A DNA stretch of 64,000 nt from CAYFYS01 sp965202905 (GTDB lineage Bacteria > Pseudomonadota > Alphaproteobacteria > MPNO01): assembly GCA_965202905.1 (NCBI GenBank), contig OZ241868.1, positions 1,488,001 through 1,552,000 of the forward strand, written 5' to 3'. Both the position numbers and the translations under genes were made by a program. Positions 39,569 to 48,628 of the stretch are shown here, in pieces. The notes under the pieces were generated by a model. It was given only the letters and a program-made list of their open reading frames with translations. It made no database searches and was not told the DNA's origin. Positions within the stretch are counted from its first letter, which is position 1; each line of letters begins with the position of its first letter.

Positions 39569-40807
39569 ATGACCGACAGGTTCGATGAACCCCGCGAGAT
39601 CGACATCAAGGAGATGAATCCGACGACGTCGACCACCGACGTGCTCGCCCACGCCGCGCGCTACCGGCGCGAGAATGGGCTCGACGACATGCTGATCGTC
39701 GATGTCGATGCGCATCATTTCGAGAACACCTCCTGGGCGCGGATCATCGAGTACATCGAGGATCCGGTGCTGCGCCACCTGGCCCAGAGCTTCGAGCGGC
39801 CCGACGGCGCCAACCCGGGCGGGCTTTTGCCGGTCCAGCCGGGCCTCAACTTCCAGAATGTCGCCGGGCGGATTCCCCATTCGGGCGGCGGCACGCGCGA
39901 GCCGGCCGACGACGCCGGCGCTCATCGCGACGTGGTAATCGCGCGGCGAGCGATGGAGGCCATGGGCATCGACTACCAGGTGATATTCCCGACGCCGATG
40001 CTGCAGCTTGGGCTGCATCCCAACCCGGACATGGAAGTCGCGCTCTCATTTGCCTATAATCGCTGGCTCACCCAGGAGGTGCTGCCCGGCGATCCTGGCG
40101 TGACCACGATGATCTACCTGCCGTTCAGCGATGCCGAGGCCTCGCTGGAGACGGTCGAGGAGTTCGCCGACAAGCCGGGGGTGGTCGGCTTCAACATCAC
40201 CTCGGTCCGCCACAAGCCCGTCCATCACAACCAGTACATGAAGGTCTATGCCGCGATCGAGGAGCGCGGCATGCCGCTCGGCTTCCACGCCGGCCCCACT
40301 TGGCACGACGAATGGACGCGCCAGATCGACCGCTTCATCGGCGTGCATGCGATTTCCTTCGTGCTGTCGAATCTGGTGCACCTGACCAACTACGTCCTCC
40401 ATGGTCTGCCCGAGCGATTCCCCAACCTGCCGGTGATCTGGATCGAGAGCGGGCTCGCGTGGGTGCCGTTCATCATGCAGCGGCTGGACAACGAGTACTT
40501 CATGCGTTCGTCCGAGGCGCCGATGCTCAAGCGCCCGCCGAGCGAGTACATCCGCGAGATGTACTTCACCTCCCAGCCGATGGAGACCCGCGACCGGAAC
40601 CTGATGCGCGCGACGTTCGAGGCGATCAACGCCGAAAGCCAGTTGCTCTACGCCTCGGACTGGCCGCACTGGGACTTCGACGGGCCGTCGACCATCTGGG
40701 ACATCCCGTGGCTCGACGAAGCGGCCAAGCGCAACATCCTGGGCGGCAACGCCAACCGGCTGTTCAAGCTCGCCCCGCAATTGGGCGCGCGCGCCGCCGC
40801 CGAATAG
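39569..40807 (+). CDS. ACMSD-like amidohydrolase
   Basis: A 412-residue TIM-barrel metal hydrolase of the amidohydrolase_2 (ACMSD, gamma-resorcylate decarboxylase) class. The first metal site reads MLIVDVDAHHFENTSWARI (about residues 41-59), with D-A-H-H in place of the common H-x-H. Further ligands are the His in MPLGFHAGPTWHDEW and the Asp in LLYASDWPHWDFDG (about 370-383). WIESGLAWVPFIMQRLDNEY is a family helix. Members perform nonoxidative decarboxylation or hydrolysis of aromatic and carboxymuconate compounds. AGGAG supports the start. It lies 51 bases after the ALDH and seven before ubiD, so cotranscription is likely. Confidence 0.9.
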   Translation: MTDRFDEPREIDIKEMNPTTSTTDVLAHAARYRRENGLDDMLIVDVDAHHFENTSWARIIEYIEDPVLRHLAQSFERPDGANPGGLLPVQPGLNFQNVAGRIPHSGGGTREPADDAGAHRDVVIARRAMEAMGIDYQVIFPTPMLQLGLHPNPDMEVALSFAYNRWLTQEVLPGDPGVTTMIYLPFSDAEASLETVEEFADKPGVVGFNITSVRHKPVHHNQYMKVYAAIEERGMPLGFHAGPTWHDEWTRQIDRFIGVHAISFVLSNLVHLTNYVLHGLPERFPNLPVIWIESGLAWVPFIMQRLDNEYFMRSSEAPMLKRPPSEYIREMYFTSQPMETRDRNLMRATFEAINAESQLLYASDWPHWDFDGPSTIWDIPWLDEAAKRNILGGNANRLFKLAPQLGARAAAE

Positions 40808-40814
40808 AGGCGCT

Positions 40815-42284
40815 ATGACGGAGGGAACCGCAGAGCCCCGGCTCGCTACGCCGAACCGGGGCTACGAGGGGCTGCGCGAACTGCTGGAGCAGTTCGAGGA
40901 GATGGGCGAGGTCGAACGCGTCGACGGCGCCGACTGGAATCTCGAGATCGGCGCGGTCGCCGAGACCGTGGCAGCGCGCAACCCGGGTCGGGCGCCGGCG
41001 GTCCTGTTCGACAACATCAAGGGCTATCCGGAAGGCTTCCGCATTCTGGCCGGCGGAGCCAACGCCTACCGCCGGCTCGCCGTCGTGCTCGGCCTGCCCG
41101 AGCCGCGCCACGAGCTCGACCTTGTCAACGCCTACCGCGAGCGCATGCGCACCACGTTCGCGATGATCCCACCGGTCGAGGTCGCGACCGGGCCGATCCT
41201 GGAAAACGTCCAGCGCAACGACGATGTCGATGTCTGGAAGTTCCCGGCGCCGTTCGTCCACGAGCATGACGGCGGGCGCTATATCGGCACCGACGACCTT
41301 GTCATCATGCGCGATCCGGACAGCGGCTGGATCAACGCGGCGACCTACCGGGTGATGGTCCATGACGAAAAGACCGTCGCCGTGTGGATGTCGCCGGGCA
41401 AACATGGCCGGTTCATTCGCCAGAAATACTTCGACCGGGGCGAGCCCTGCCCGGTGCTGATCTGCTGCGGCCAGGATCCGCTGCTCTTCATTACCGCGCA
41501 CCAGGAGATCGACATTGGGGCGGACGAACTCGCCTATGCCGGCGGCTTGCGCGGCCGGCCAATCCCGGTGGTGGCCTCCGAAATCCACCGCCTGCCGATG
41601 CCGGCCCATGCCGAGCTGGCGATCGAAGGCGCGATGATGCCGGGCGAGACCCGCGCGGAGGGCCCGTTCGGCGAGTTCATGGGCTATTACGCGTCCACTG
41701 CTTCCGAGCAGCCGGTGGTCCGGGTTGAGCGCGTCTATCACCGCAACGATCCGATCCTGACGCTCGCCATCCCGTCCCGCCCGCCCGAGAACTTCACCTT
41801 CGCCAGGGCCACCGTGAAGTCGGCGATGATCTGGGAGGAGATCGAGAAGGCGGGCCTGCCGGGCGTGACCGGGGTGTGGTGCCACGAGGCGGGCGCCGGG
41901 CGGCTGTTCAACGTCGTCGCGATCAAACAGATGTATCCGGGCCATGCGAGCCAGGCCGCGATGCTGGCGGCCAACTGCCATGCCGGAAACTATGCCGGGC
42001 GCTGGGTGGTGGTGGTCGACGACGACATCGACCCGTCGAACATGTTCGATGTCGTCTGGGCCCTGTCGACGCGCTGCGACCCGCCCGAGGACATCCAGTT
42101 CATCAAGCGCGCCTGGTCGACCCCGCTCGACCCGCTGCTGCGCGAGCCCCCCTATCACAACAACCGCGCGATCGTGGATGCCTGCCGCCCCTACGGCTGG
42201 AAGGACGAGTTCCCCGCGGTCGCCGAGGCCAACCCGGAGCTAAAGCAGCAGGTCCGCGCCAAGTGGCCGCATCTCTACGAGTGA
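40815..42284 (+). CDS. UbiD-family prenylated-FMN (de)carboxylase
   Basis: A 489-residue UbiD-type enzyme that uses prenylated FMN to add or remove CO2 from aromatic or alpha,beta-unsaturated acids. LRELLEQFEEMGEVERVDGA opens the protein. Cofactor region motifs are WINAATYRVMVHDEKTVAVW, MSPGKHGRFIRQKYFDRG and the acid cluster ETRAEGPFGEFMGYYAS, which includes the conserved E of the E-R-E triad. The length is normal. No ubiX (prenyltransferase for the cofactor) lies nearby, so it must be elsewhere. It follows the amidohydrolase by seven bases. A role in breakdown of an aromatic acid together with the ALDH is inferred from context only. Confidence 0.92.
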   Translation: MTEGTAEPRLATPNRGYEGLRELLEQFEEMGEVERVDGADWNLEIGAVAETVAARNPGRAPAVLFDNIKGYPEGFRILAGGANAYRRLAVVLGLPEPRHELDLVNAYRERMRTTFAMIPPVEVATGPILENVQRNDDVDVWKFPAPFVHEHDGGRYIGTDDLVIMRDPDSGWINAATYRVMVHDEKTVAVWMSPGKHGRFIRQKYFDRGEPCPVLICCGQDPLLFITAHQEIDIGADELAYAGGLRGRPIPVVASEIHRLPMPAHAELAIEGAMMPGETRAEGPFGEFMGYYASTASEQPVVRVERVYHRNDPILTLAIPSRPPENFTFARATVKSAMIWEEIEKAGLPGVTGVWCHEAGAGRLFNVVAIKQMYPGHASQAAMLAANCHAGNYAGRWVVVVDDDIDPSNMFDVVWALSTRCDPPEDIQFIKRAWSTPLDPLLREPPYHNNRAIVDACRPYGWKDEFPAVAEANPELKQQVRAKWPHLYE

Positions 42285-42322
42285 GGATCCACTGGAGCTG
42301 CGGACCGCCCCGACCGCCCGGT

Positions 42323-42399
42323 ACGGGAATTGCGCGACGATCCTGGCAGCCCACCCACGGGATTGCGCGACGATCCTGGCAGGCCCACCCACGGGATTG
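42323..42399. repeat. Tandem 34-base repeats after the UbiD gene
   Basis: Two copies and a partial third of a 34-base unit starting ACGGGA(A)TTGCGCGACGAT: copies at 42323-42356 and 42357-42390, partial at 42391-42399. The first two differ by an added A and a shifted G. It lies between convergent genes. Confidence 0.75.
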
Positions 42400-42488
42400 A
42401 ACTCTGCGAGGACTGCGAGGGCGCGGTCCGCCGGTTCTCCTGCACACCTGCAGCCCCGACCCGGACCCCATCGAGCGCTTCGCCAGGC

Positions 42489-44519
42489 TCAGTCGGCGGC
42501 CTGGGCCTCTTTGCGCGCCTCGATGACCCGGTCGGCGAGCCGGCCGGTCAGCTCCTGCAGGTGGTCGAAGCTCGACCGATAGGTGCCTACCCCCTGGCTC
42601 AGCGAGCGCAGATCAATGATCAGGTCGAGGATGTCCGAGGACGGCATGTGCGCCTCCACGGTGTCCCAGCCCTTCCAGCCCTCCTTGGGCGTGAAGCCCA
42701 GGATCTGACCGCGCCGGCCGCTGATCAGCCCATGCACCTTGTTGGTGTACTCGGCCGGGACATCGATCTCGACCTTTGAGATCGGCTCCAGCAGCACCGG
42801 GTCGCATTTCGGCATGCCCTCGGTCATCGCGACCCGGGCGGCAAGCTTGAAGGACATCTCGTTGCTGTCCACGGCGTGGAACTGCCCGTCGGTCAGCCTG
42901 ACGCCGAAGTCCACCACCGGGAAGCCCAGCGGACCCCGGTCGGCGAATTCCTTCACGCCCGCCTCGACGGCGGGGATGAACTGCTTGGGGATCGCGCCGC
43001 CGACGATCTTGTCGGAGAACTCGAAGCCCTCGCCGCGCGGCTTCGGCGCGATGTCGACATGGACATCGCCGAACATGCCGTGACCGCCGGTCTGGCGCTT
43101 GAACCGACCGTGCTGGGAGACCGCCTTGCGGATGGTCTCTCTGTAGGGCACCGAGGGCCGGGTCGAGGCGGCGGAGACATTGTAGCGGATCTTGAGCTTC
43201 TCCAGCGCGACCTGGAGATGGATCTCGCCCTGGCCGTGCAGCACCATCTCCTTGGTGTCGGCGTTCTGCTCGTAGTCGACCGAGGGGTCCTCCTCGTTGA
43301 GCCGCTGCAGCGCGCCGGTGAGCTTGACCTCGTCGTTGCGGTTCTCCGGCGAGATGGCAAGCGCGTAGACTGGACGCAGCGGCGCGGGCCACCCGGTCGC
43401 GCCGTCGCCATCGCCGGCATCGCTCAGCAAGTCGCCCGTCTTGACCGAATCCATCCGGCCGAGCGCCGCGACCACACCAGGGCCTGCCGAGTCGATCTTG
43501 TTGTGCTGGGCGCCCATCAGGGACAGCAGGCTGCCAACGCGCTGACCGTTGAGCGTCATACCCTCGGCGACCGAGCCGGAGAAGATGCGGGCGAGCGACA
43601 GCTTGCCGGCGTGCTGGGCGTGGTAGGTCTTGAAGACCTGCGCGCGTACGCCGCGGGCATCGTCCAGCCCTAGGCGCGCCTTGGCGGCCTCGCAGCCCGG
43701 GACCTCATGGCGCAGCGCCTTGAGGAGCCGGCGGATGCCGAAATCCCGCTCGGCCGATCCGATCATGACGGGCACGACGTTCGCCGCCTGCACGCCCTCG
43801 GTCAGGAAGCCGTAGACCGCCTCCACGTCGGGGATCTCGTCCTCGAGCAGGCGCTCGAGCAGGCTGTCGTTGAAATCGGCCAGCGCCTCGAGCATCTCGC
43901 CGCGGGCGAGCTCGTAGTCGTCGGCAAGCTCCGCCGGCGTGTCGATCACCTCCGAGCCCTCGCCGGCGGTGTACCTGTAGGCGCGGCCGCTGATCAGATC
44001 GACATAGCCGCTCACCTCCTCGCCTTCGCGGATCGGGATCTGGCGCAGCACCAACGGGGCGATCTCGACCTCGCGCAGGGCCTGATAGACCGCCGGCACC
44101 GGCTCGGCGATGGCGTCGATCTTGTTGAGGAACACCATGTAGGGAATCTTGCGGTCGGACAGCAGCTTGAAGATCGGCGCCAGGGTCATCGCCCGCTCGG
44201 TCGAGGGCTCGTAAACTACCACCGCCAAGTCGCAGACCATCAGCGCATTGAGCGCCTCCTGCCGCATCTCGATCGAGCCGGGACAGTCGAGGAACACCCA
44301 GTCGTCGCCGAGATAGCTCGTCGAGCCGACCGAGACCTCGATGGACATCTGGCGGGCGCGCGCTTCGGCCGACGAATCGCCGACGGTGTTGCCTTCCTTG
44401 ACCGTGCCCTTGCGATGGATGCCGCCGGAGACCGACAGCAGGCTCTCCATCAGCAAGGTCTTGCCGCTCAGGTAGGGCCCGACAATCGCAACGCAGCGTG
44501 TCCCGTTCCCGTCTGTCAT
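42489..44519 (-). CDS. Elongation factor G-like GTPase
   Basis: A 676-residue translational GTPase of the EF-G family but a diverged, non-canonical member (FusA2/EFG-II-like). G1 is IVGPYLSGKTLLMESLL (about residues 12-28), G3 is FLDCPGSIEM (D-C-P-G rather than D-T-P-G) and G4 is VFLNKIDAIAE. The switch I segment reads ARQMSIEVSV instead of the usual RGITI. Domain IV and V signatures are GHGMFGDVHVDI, FIPAVEAGVKEFADRGPLGF and NKVHGLISGRRGQILGFTPK. Such paralogues may work under stress, in ribosome recycling or have little GTPase activity. It is a single gene, 105 bases downstream of aspC in the same orientation. Confidence 0.9.
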   Translation of the reverse strand: MTDGNGTRCVAIVGPYLSGKTLLMESLLSVSGGIHRKGTVKEGNTVGDSSAEARARQMSIEVSVGSTSYLGDDWVFLDCPGSIEMRQEALNALMVCDLAVVVYEPSTERAMTLAPIFKLLSDRKIPYMVFLNKIDAIAEPVPAVYQALREVEIAPLVLRQIPIREGEEVSGYVDLISGRAYRYTAGEGSEVIDTPAELADDYELARGEMLEALADFNDSLLERLLEDEIPDVEAVYGFLTEGVQAANVVPVMIGSAERDFGIRRLLKALRHEVPGCEAAKARLGLDDARGVRAQVFKTYHAQHAGKLSLARIFSGSVAEGMTLNGQRVGSLLSLMGAQHNKIDSAGPGVVAALGRMDSVKTGDLLSDAGDGDGATGWPAPLRPVYALAISPENRNDEVKLTGALQRLNEEDPSVDYEQNADTKEMVLHGQGEIHLQVALEKLKIRYNVSAASTRPSVPYRETIRKAVSQHGRFKRQTGGHGMFGDVHVDIAPKPRGEGFEFSDKIVGGAIPKQFIPAVEAGVKEFADRGPLGFPVVDFGVRLTDGQFHAVDSNEMSFKLAARVAMTEGMPKCDPVLLEPISKVEIDVPAEYTNKVHGLISGRRGQILGFTPKEGWKGWDTVEAHMPSSDILDLIIDLRSLSQGVGTYRSSFDHLQELTGRLADRVIEARKEAQAAD

Positions 44520-44624
44520 TGAAGCTCCCCCGGTTATCGGCTGACCGTGCGCGGCGCGTCCGCGGCCTTGAAGCCTTTCATTTTCCAGCGCGTCCGGGGC
44601 GAATCAAGCGGAATCGCCGGCCGG

Positions 44625-45827
44625 TCAGGCAAGCGCGCGGCAGGCCCTCTGGATGCGCCGGCAGGCGCTCTCCAGCACCTCGGTAGAGGCCGCATAGCTG
44701 ATCCGGAAATAGGGCGACAGCCCGAACGCCGCGCCCTGGACGACGGCCACGCCCTCGGCCTCCAGCAGGTAGGTGACGAAATCGGTATCGGTCTCGATGG
44801 TCTTGCCGTCCGGCGTCGCGCGGCCGATCGCCCCGGCGCATGACGGCAGCACGTAGAACGCGCCCTCCGGGGTGCGGCAGGCGATGCCGTGGGTCTGGTT
44901 GAGCATCGAGACGACAAGGTCGCGGCGCTCGCGGAAGATCGCGTTGTTGCCGGCCAGGAAATCCTGCGGCCCGGTCAGCGCCTCGACGGCGGCCGCCTGG
45001 GTGATCGAGGACGTGTGGGTCGAGCTCTGCGACTGGACGACGGCCATCGCGTCGATCAGCTCGACCGGGCCGGCGCCGTAGCCGAGCCGCCAGCCGGTCA
45101 TGCAATAGGCCTTGGAGACGCCGTTGACGGTGAGCAGCCGGTCCAGCAGCCGCGGCTCGACCTGGCCGGGCGTGGCGAAGGCGAAGCCGTCATAGACGAT
45201 GTGCTCGTACATGTCGTCGCTCAACACCCAGACATGCGGGTGCTTCATCAGGACCGCGCAGATCGCCGCAAGCTGGTCTCGGGTATAGGCCGCTCCGCTC
45301 GGGTTGCCCGGCGAGTTGAGCAGCACCCACTTGGTCTTGGGTCCGATCGCCGCATCGAGGTCCTCGGGACGAATCCGGAAGCCGTCTTCCTCGCGGCCCT
45401 CGACATAGACCGGGGTGCCGCCGGCCAAGAGCACCATGTCGGGGTAGGAGACCCAGTAGGGCGCGGGAATGATCACCTCGTCGCCGTCATCGAGCGTCGC
45501 GACGAAGGCGTTGTAGAGCACCTGCTTGCCGCCGCAGGAGACGATCACCTGGTCGGGCCGGTAGTCGAGCCCGTTGTCGCGCGCGAGCTTGGTGCAGATC
45601 GCCTCGCGCACCGCCTTTGTCCCGGTGATCGGCGTATACTTGGTATCGCCCTCGCGGATCGCCCGAATCCCGGCTGCGGCGATGTTCTCCGGCGTCGGGA
45701 AATCCGGTTCCCCGGCCCCCAGCCCGATCACGTCGCGGCCGGCCGCCTTGAGCTCGGCCACCAGCCCGGTCAGCGCGTTGGTCGGCGAGGGCTTGATGCG
45801 CGAGAGTCTGGAGGCAAGGATCGACAT
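44625..45827 (-). CDS. aspC: Aspartate aminotransferase (class I)
   Basis: A 400-residue pyridoxal-phosphate transaminase of the alphaproteobacterial aspartate/prephenate aminotransferase type. It begins LSRIKPSPTNALTGLVAELK. The substrate and cofactor motifs are GLGAGEPDFPTPENIAAAGI (about residues 35-54), VSCGGKQVLYNAFVATLDDG, LLNSPGNPSGAAYTRDQL and the Schiff-base Lys in VNGVSKAYCMTGWRLGYGAG (about 236-255). It interconverts aspartate with oxaloacetate and glutamate with oxoglutarate in the cytoplasm, and may also act on prephenate. Full length, ATG start. Confidence 0.95.
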   Translation of the reverse strand: MSILASRLSRIKPSPTNALTGLVAELKAAGRDVIGLGAGEPDFPTPENIAAAGIRAIREGDTKYTPITGTKAVREAICTKLARDNGLDYRPDQVIVSCGGKQVLYNAFVATLDDGDEVIIPAPYWVSYPDMVLLAGGTPVYVEGREEDGFRIRPEDLDAAIGPKTKWVLLNSPGNPSGAAYTRDQLAAICAVLMKHPHVWVLSDDMYEHIVYDGFAFATPGQVEPRLLDRLLTVNGVSKAYCMTGWRLGYGAGPVELIDAMAVVQSQSSTHTSSITQAAAVEALTGPQDFLAGNNAIFRERRDLVVSMLNQTHGIACRTPEGAFYVLPSCAGAIGRATPDGKTIETDTDFVTYLLEAEGVAVVQGAAFGLSPYFRISYAASTEVLESACRRIQRACRALA

Positions 45828-45973
45828 CGGATGGTTTTCCCGGGCGGCTGAAGCGACGCAAACCTACCTACGCCCGGCCGGTCGGCCGCGCAACCGCCAA
45901 ATCGCCCATCCTCGCCCGCCCGCCGCCGCGATCGCCAAAATCGGGAATGGATTATTCTCCATGAGGTACCTTG

Positions 45974-47159
45974 CTATTTGTTCACAGGTAGTGCGGCGGC
46001 AACGAAGATGGCTTCGTCATGGTCGTCAGAACTGGCTTGTGTCTTCTGCGACTTCCCGGCTCCGGTCTTCGTGGGCTTGAGTCGGCGCTTCTTGCCGCCG
46101 TCCTGGCGTAACTCGGGGCTGGTGTCGTCGTTCCACAGAATGCCGGGCCTGGGCACTCGATAGCAGGTGGACGGGACATCGGGATTGGTGACGGGCTTGG
46201 CGGTCTGCTGCGGATCGCGGACGAAACGGCCCAGGGCGGCTTCGCAGTAGTCCTGCAACAGCTTGATGCAGATCCACCGCCGCCATTGAATCTGCCAGCG
46301 CGAGAAGATGAGTCGGGTGCTCTCGAAGACGAGGTCCACTTCGGCTCCGCCCATGGCGTCGCCGCGAAGGCGGGTCGCAACAGTAGGTCAAGTCGATGAG
46401 CCGCATGAGCTTGAAAGCGAGCGCTTCAAGCGCGAGGCCGCGAGTGTGGCGGTCCGCGGCTTCCAGCTCCTCGCGAACGTCCTTGAGGAATTTGCGCAGC
46501 AATGGCCGAAGATCGGCCTGAGTCTGCTGCTCGAGCCGCTCGATCAGCGGCGCAACATATCGGCAGCCAGTTTGCCGGTGGCAGTGACCAGAAAGGGCTT
46601 GGCGCCGCGGCCCGCTGCCTTGGCGCCGCGTTCCAGTTCGACGTATCCAGCTTCCCGTAGCGGGTAGAGAACCTGCTTTGGCAGACTCTTTTCATTGAAG
46701 TTGACACCGTAGGTGGCGGCAGTGAGGCGCTCGATGTCGTTGGAGAAGTGCGGACCACCGCCCTCGATATTGGCCAGTGCCTTGAGATAGGCGCGCTGCT
46801 CGGGCGAGAAAGTGGCAAGCGCCTCGAATTACTCGACAGTGTTTGAGGATGTGGCGGCCGAAGGCTTCGTAGAGGGCGGCCTTGTCTTGATGGAGGTCAT
46901 GGAGCACTTGGCCGATTTCAGTGAGGACGGTATCCTTCTCGCTAATGAGGCCGTAGGCGCGCAGGGACAGCTTGGTGTTGTTGGCGAGTTTACCCTTGTT
47001 GTAATCGTTAGTCTTGTACCCAGCGAAATAGCGGTCGCGTACGGCGGTCTCGAAGGCTTTCCAGTCGGCGCCATGCTGGTGCGCCAGATCAAGAAGGACT
47101 GCGAGGTCGATCTGCGCGGGGGAGAATTCACTGCCGAAGAGAGGGTCGCTGCGCGGCAT
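45974..47159 (-). pseudogene. Mrr-like restriction endonuclease, decayed and truncated
   Basis: The minus strand holds a family of restriction enzymes in pieces. The N-terminus PLFGSEFSPAQIDLAVLLDL through YNKGKLANNTKLSLRAYGLI (47159 to about 46830) is in one frame. FSPEQRAYLKALANIEGGGP through LYPLREAGYVELERGAKAAG (about 46822-46530) is in a second frame, with a segment of about 70 residues missing between. LIERLEQQTQADLRPLLRKF and ALEALAFKLMRLIDLTY follow in a third. DAMGGAEVDLVFESTRLIFS through SRWQIQ comes after another shift. The match stops exactly at WQIQ, where the catalytic Q-x-K should complete the D-QxK site. An unrelated tail, VRDPQQTAKPVTNPDVPSTC and onward, is joined there. No methylase is present. 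Confidence 0.75.
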
Positions 47160-47171
47160 CGCCAGGGAGCA

Positions 47172-48203
47172 CTACCCGGCGGCCGCGACGCCACGATCGC
47201 GCTCCGCGGTGATCAGGTTGTCCAGCAGCCTGCGCGCCTGCAGGCCGCCGGCATCGCCGATCACGTCGACCTGCGGCGCGGCCGGGTCGAGGTCGATGAT
47301 CCGCTGCCCGGCCGCCAGCATCTCGGTGTCTTCCCGGAACGCGGCCACGAACTGCTTTTCCAGGAATGCGCTCAGCGCATGGTCGTCGATGTCATAATCG
47401 CGGCAGCCGCCCCAGAAATAGTGGCAACTCGTCTCGGTCTCGGGCGTCATCGCGTCGAGGATAGTCAGCCGCTGGCTCACCCGGGGGACCGCGCCGGGCG
47501 CAAGGCCGGACTCGGTGGTGGCGATTTCGATCACCACGTTCGCCGGCGGCGTGTAAGTCATCACCTTGATCTGGTCGACCTTGCAGTCGATGCCCTCGCC
47601 CTGCATGCGCGCGGACGGCGACAGGCCGGGGGCGACGCGCGTGCCGCGCACGAAGTCCGCGCCGCGCTCCCAGCTCAAATCGGGCGCGAAATCCTCGATG
47701 CTGCCGATGGTCTGGATGTGCAGAAACGCCAAGTGCGACAAGTCGAGCAGGTTATCGACCAGCAGGAGGTAGTTGCACGCGACCGGCATGTGGCCGCTGG
47801 CCGCGGCCCATTCGGGATCGTCGTGCCAGTAGAAGTCGGGGACGGCCGCCTCGTCGGCCAGCGCCGGCTCCCCCATCCAGATCCAGATGAAGCCGCGGCG
47901 TTCGCGTAAGGGGTAGCTGCGCAGCCGCGCATCCGGCGGCACGCTCGTCTGGCCCGGCACCCAGATGCAGGTCCCCGCGGCATCGTAGAGGAAGCCGTGA
48001 TAGCCGCAGCGCAACGAATCGCCCTCCACGCGGCCCCTCGAAAGCGGCGCCCGTCGGTGGCGGCAGCGGTCCTCGAAGGCGACCGGCATACCGCCGGAGG
48101 GGCGGTACATCACGACCGGCTCGCCGAGAAAGACACGGCCGAGCGGATCGTCGCCGAGCTCGGTCGATCTGGCGGCGCAATACCAAGTGTTTCGCAGATA
48201 CAC
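47172..48203 (-). CDS. Rieske-type aromatic-ring oxygenase (VanA-like)
   Basis: A 343-residue oxygenase component with a Rieske 2Fe-2S domain and a mononuclear iron domain. The cluster ligands are Cys47 and His49 in DRCRHRRAPLS and Cys66 and His69 in LRCGYHGFLYD. The iron site reads VDNLLDLSHLAFLH with conserved Asp and two His. The frame is open much farther upstream but the natural start is the GTG at 48203 (VYLRNTWYCAARSTEL), preceded by AGAGG. Relatives demethylate vanillate and similar compounds or hydroxylate aromatic acids. No reductase partner lies nearby. It ends 13 bases from the restriction-enzyme wreck. Confidence 0.9.
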   Translation of the reverse strand: MYLRNTWYCAARSTELGDDPLGRVFLGEPVVMYRPSGGMPVAFEDRCRHRRAPLSRGRVEGDSLRCGYHGFLYDAAGTCIWVPGQTSVPPDARLRSYPLRERRGFIWIWMGEPALADEAAVPDFYWHDDPEWAAASGHMPVACNYLLLVDNLLDLSHLAFLHIQTIGSIEDFAPDLSWERGADFVRGTRVAPGLSPSARMQGEGIDCKVDQIKVMTYTPPANVVIEIATTESGLAPGAVPRVSQRLTILDAMTPETETSCHYFWGGCRDYDIDDHALSAFLEKQFVAAFREDTEMLAAGQRIIDLDPAAPQVDVIGDAGGLQARRLLDNLITAERDRGVAAAG

Positions 48204-48496
48204 GATCGGTTGCCTCTCGTTCGCCGTCGCGGGACCGGGATGAGAGTGCTGCAACCCGGCCTGCCGGGCAAGCCGCTTGCGCCCGCGCCCGCATCCCGGA
48301 ATACGCCAACCCGAAGCGGATCGTCGCCGACCCCGTGCGCGGCTACGACAAGGGCCGCCGCTTCGGCCCGAAATCGACGCCGCGCAAGCGCATACCGGCG
48401 ATCTTCGGCAAATCGTCGCGCGACGGTTCCGGCCCGGCGATGAATCGCGGCCGGGGAGTCGTCGTCTGTCCGCGCACGAATCGTCTCGGCAGGTCT
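48204..48496. other. Region without a supported gene
   Basis: Both strands stay open through much of this stretch, but neither frame matches a family I recognise nor has a start signal. The plus frame reads RIVADPVRGYDKGRRFGPKS and could be a shredded gene end. Treated as non-coding. Confidence 0.4.
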
Positions 48497-48628
48497 CTAG
48501 TGGTTCGAGTCTTTCGCTTCGAACCACTAGTTTTATGTTGGTGGATCAACTTATCGAGACATTTGAATGCGTTATGGTCGCCGGATCATCATCGGCCGGG
48601 GGATTCAAATGTCTCGGTTGATCCACTA
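48497..48628. repeat. Palindromic element, copy 1
   Basis: Two stem-loops in series. First: CTAGTGGTTCGA (48497-48508) pairs fully with TCGAACCACTAG (48519-48530), followed by TTTTAT. Second: GTGGATCAAC plus CGAGACATTTGAAT (48541-48568, with a TTAT bulge) pairs with ATTCAAATGTCTCG plus GTTGATCCAC (48603-48626). The final TAG complement forms the stop codon of the minus-strand MFS gene. A near-identical copy lies at 55570-55713. Confidence 0.9.

Noticed and set aside
42323..42399. Tandem repeats considered as a CRISPR array
   Set aside because: The units are directly adjacent without unique spacers, and no cas genes are present. No CRISPR array was seen anywhere in the window.
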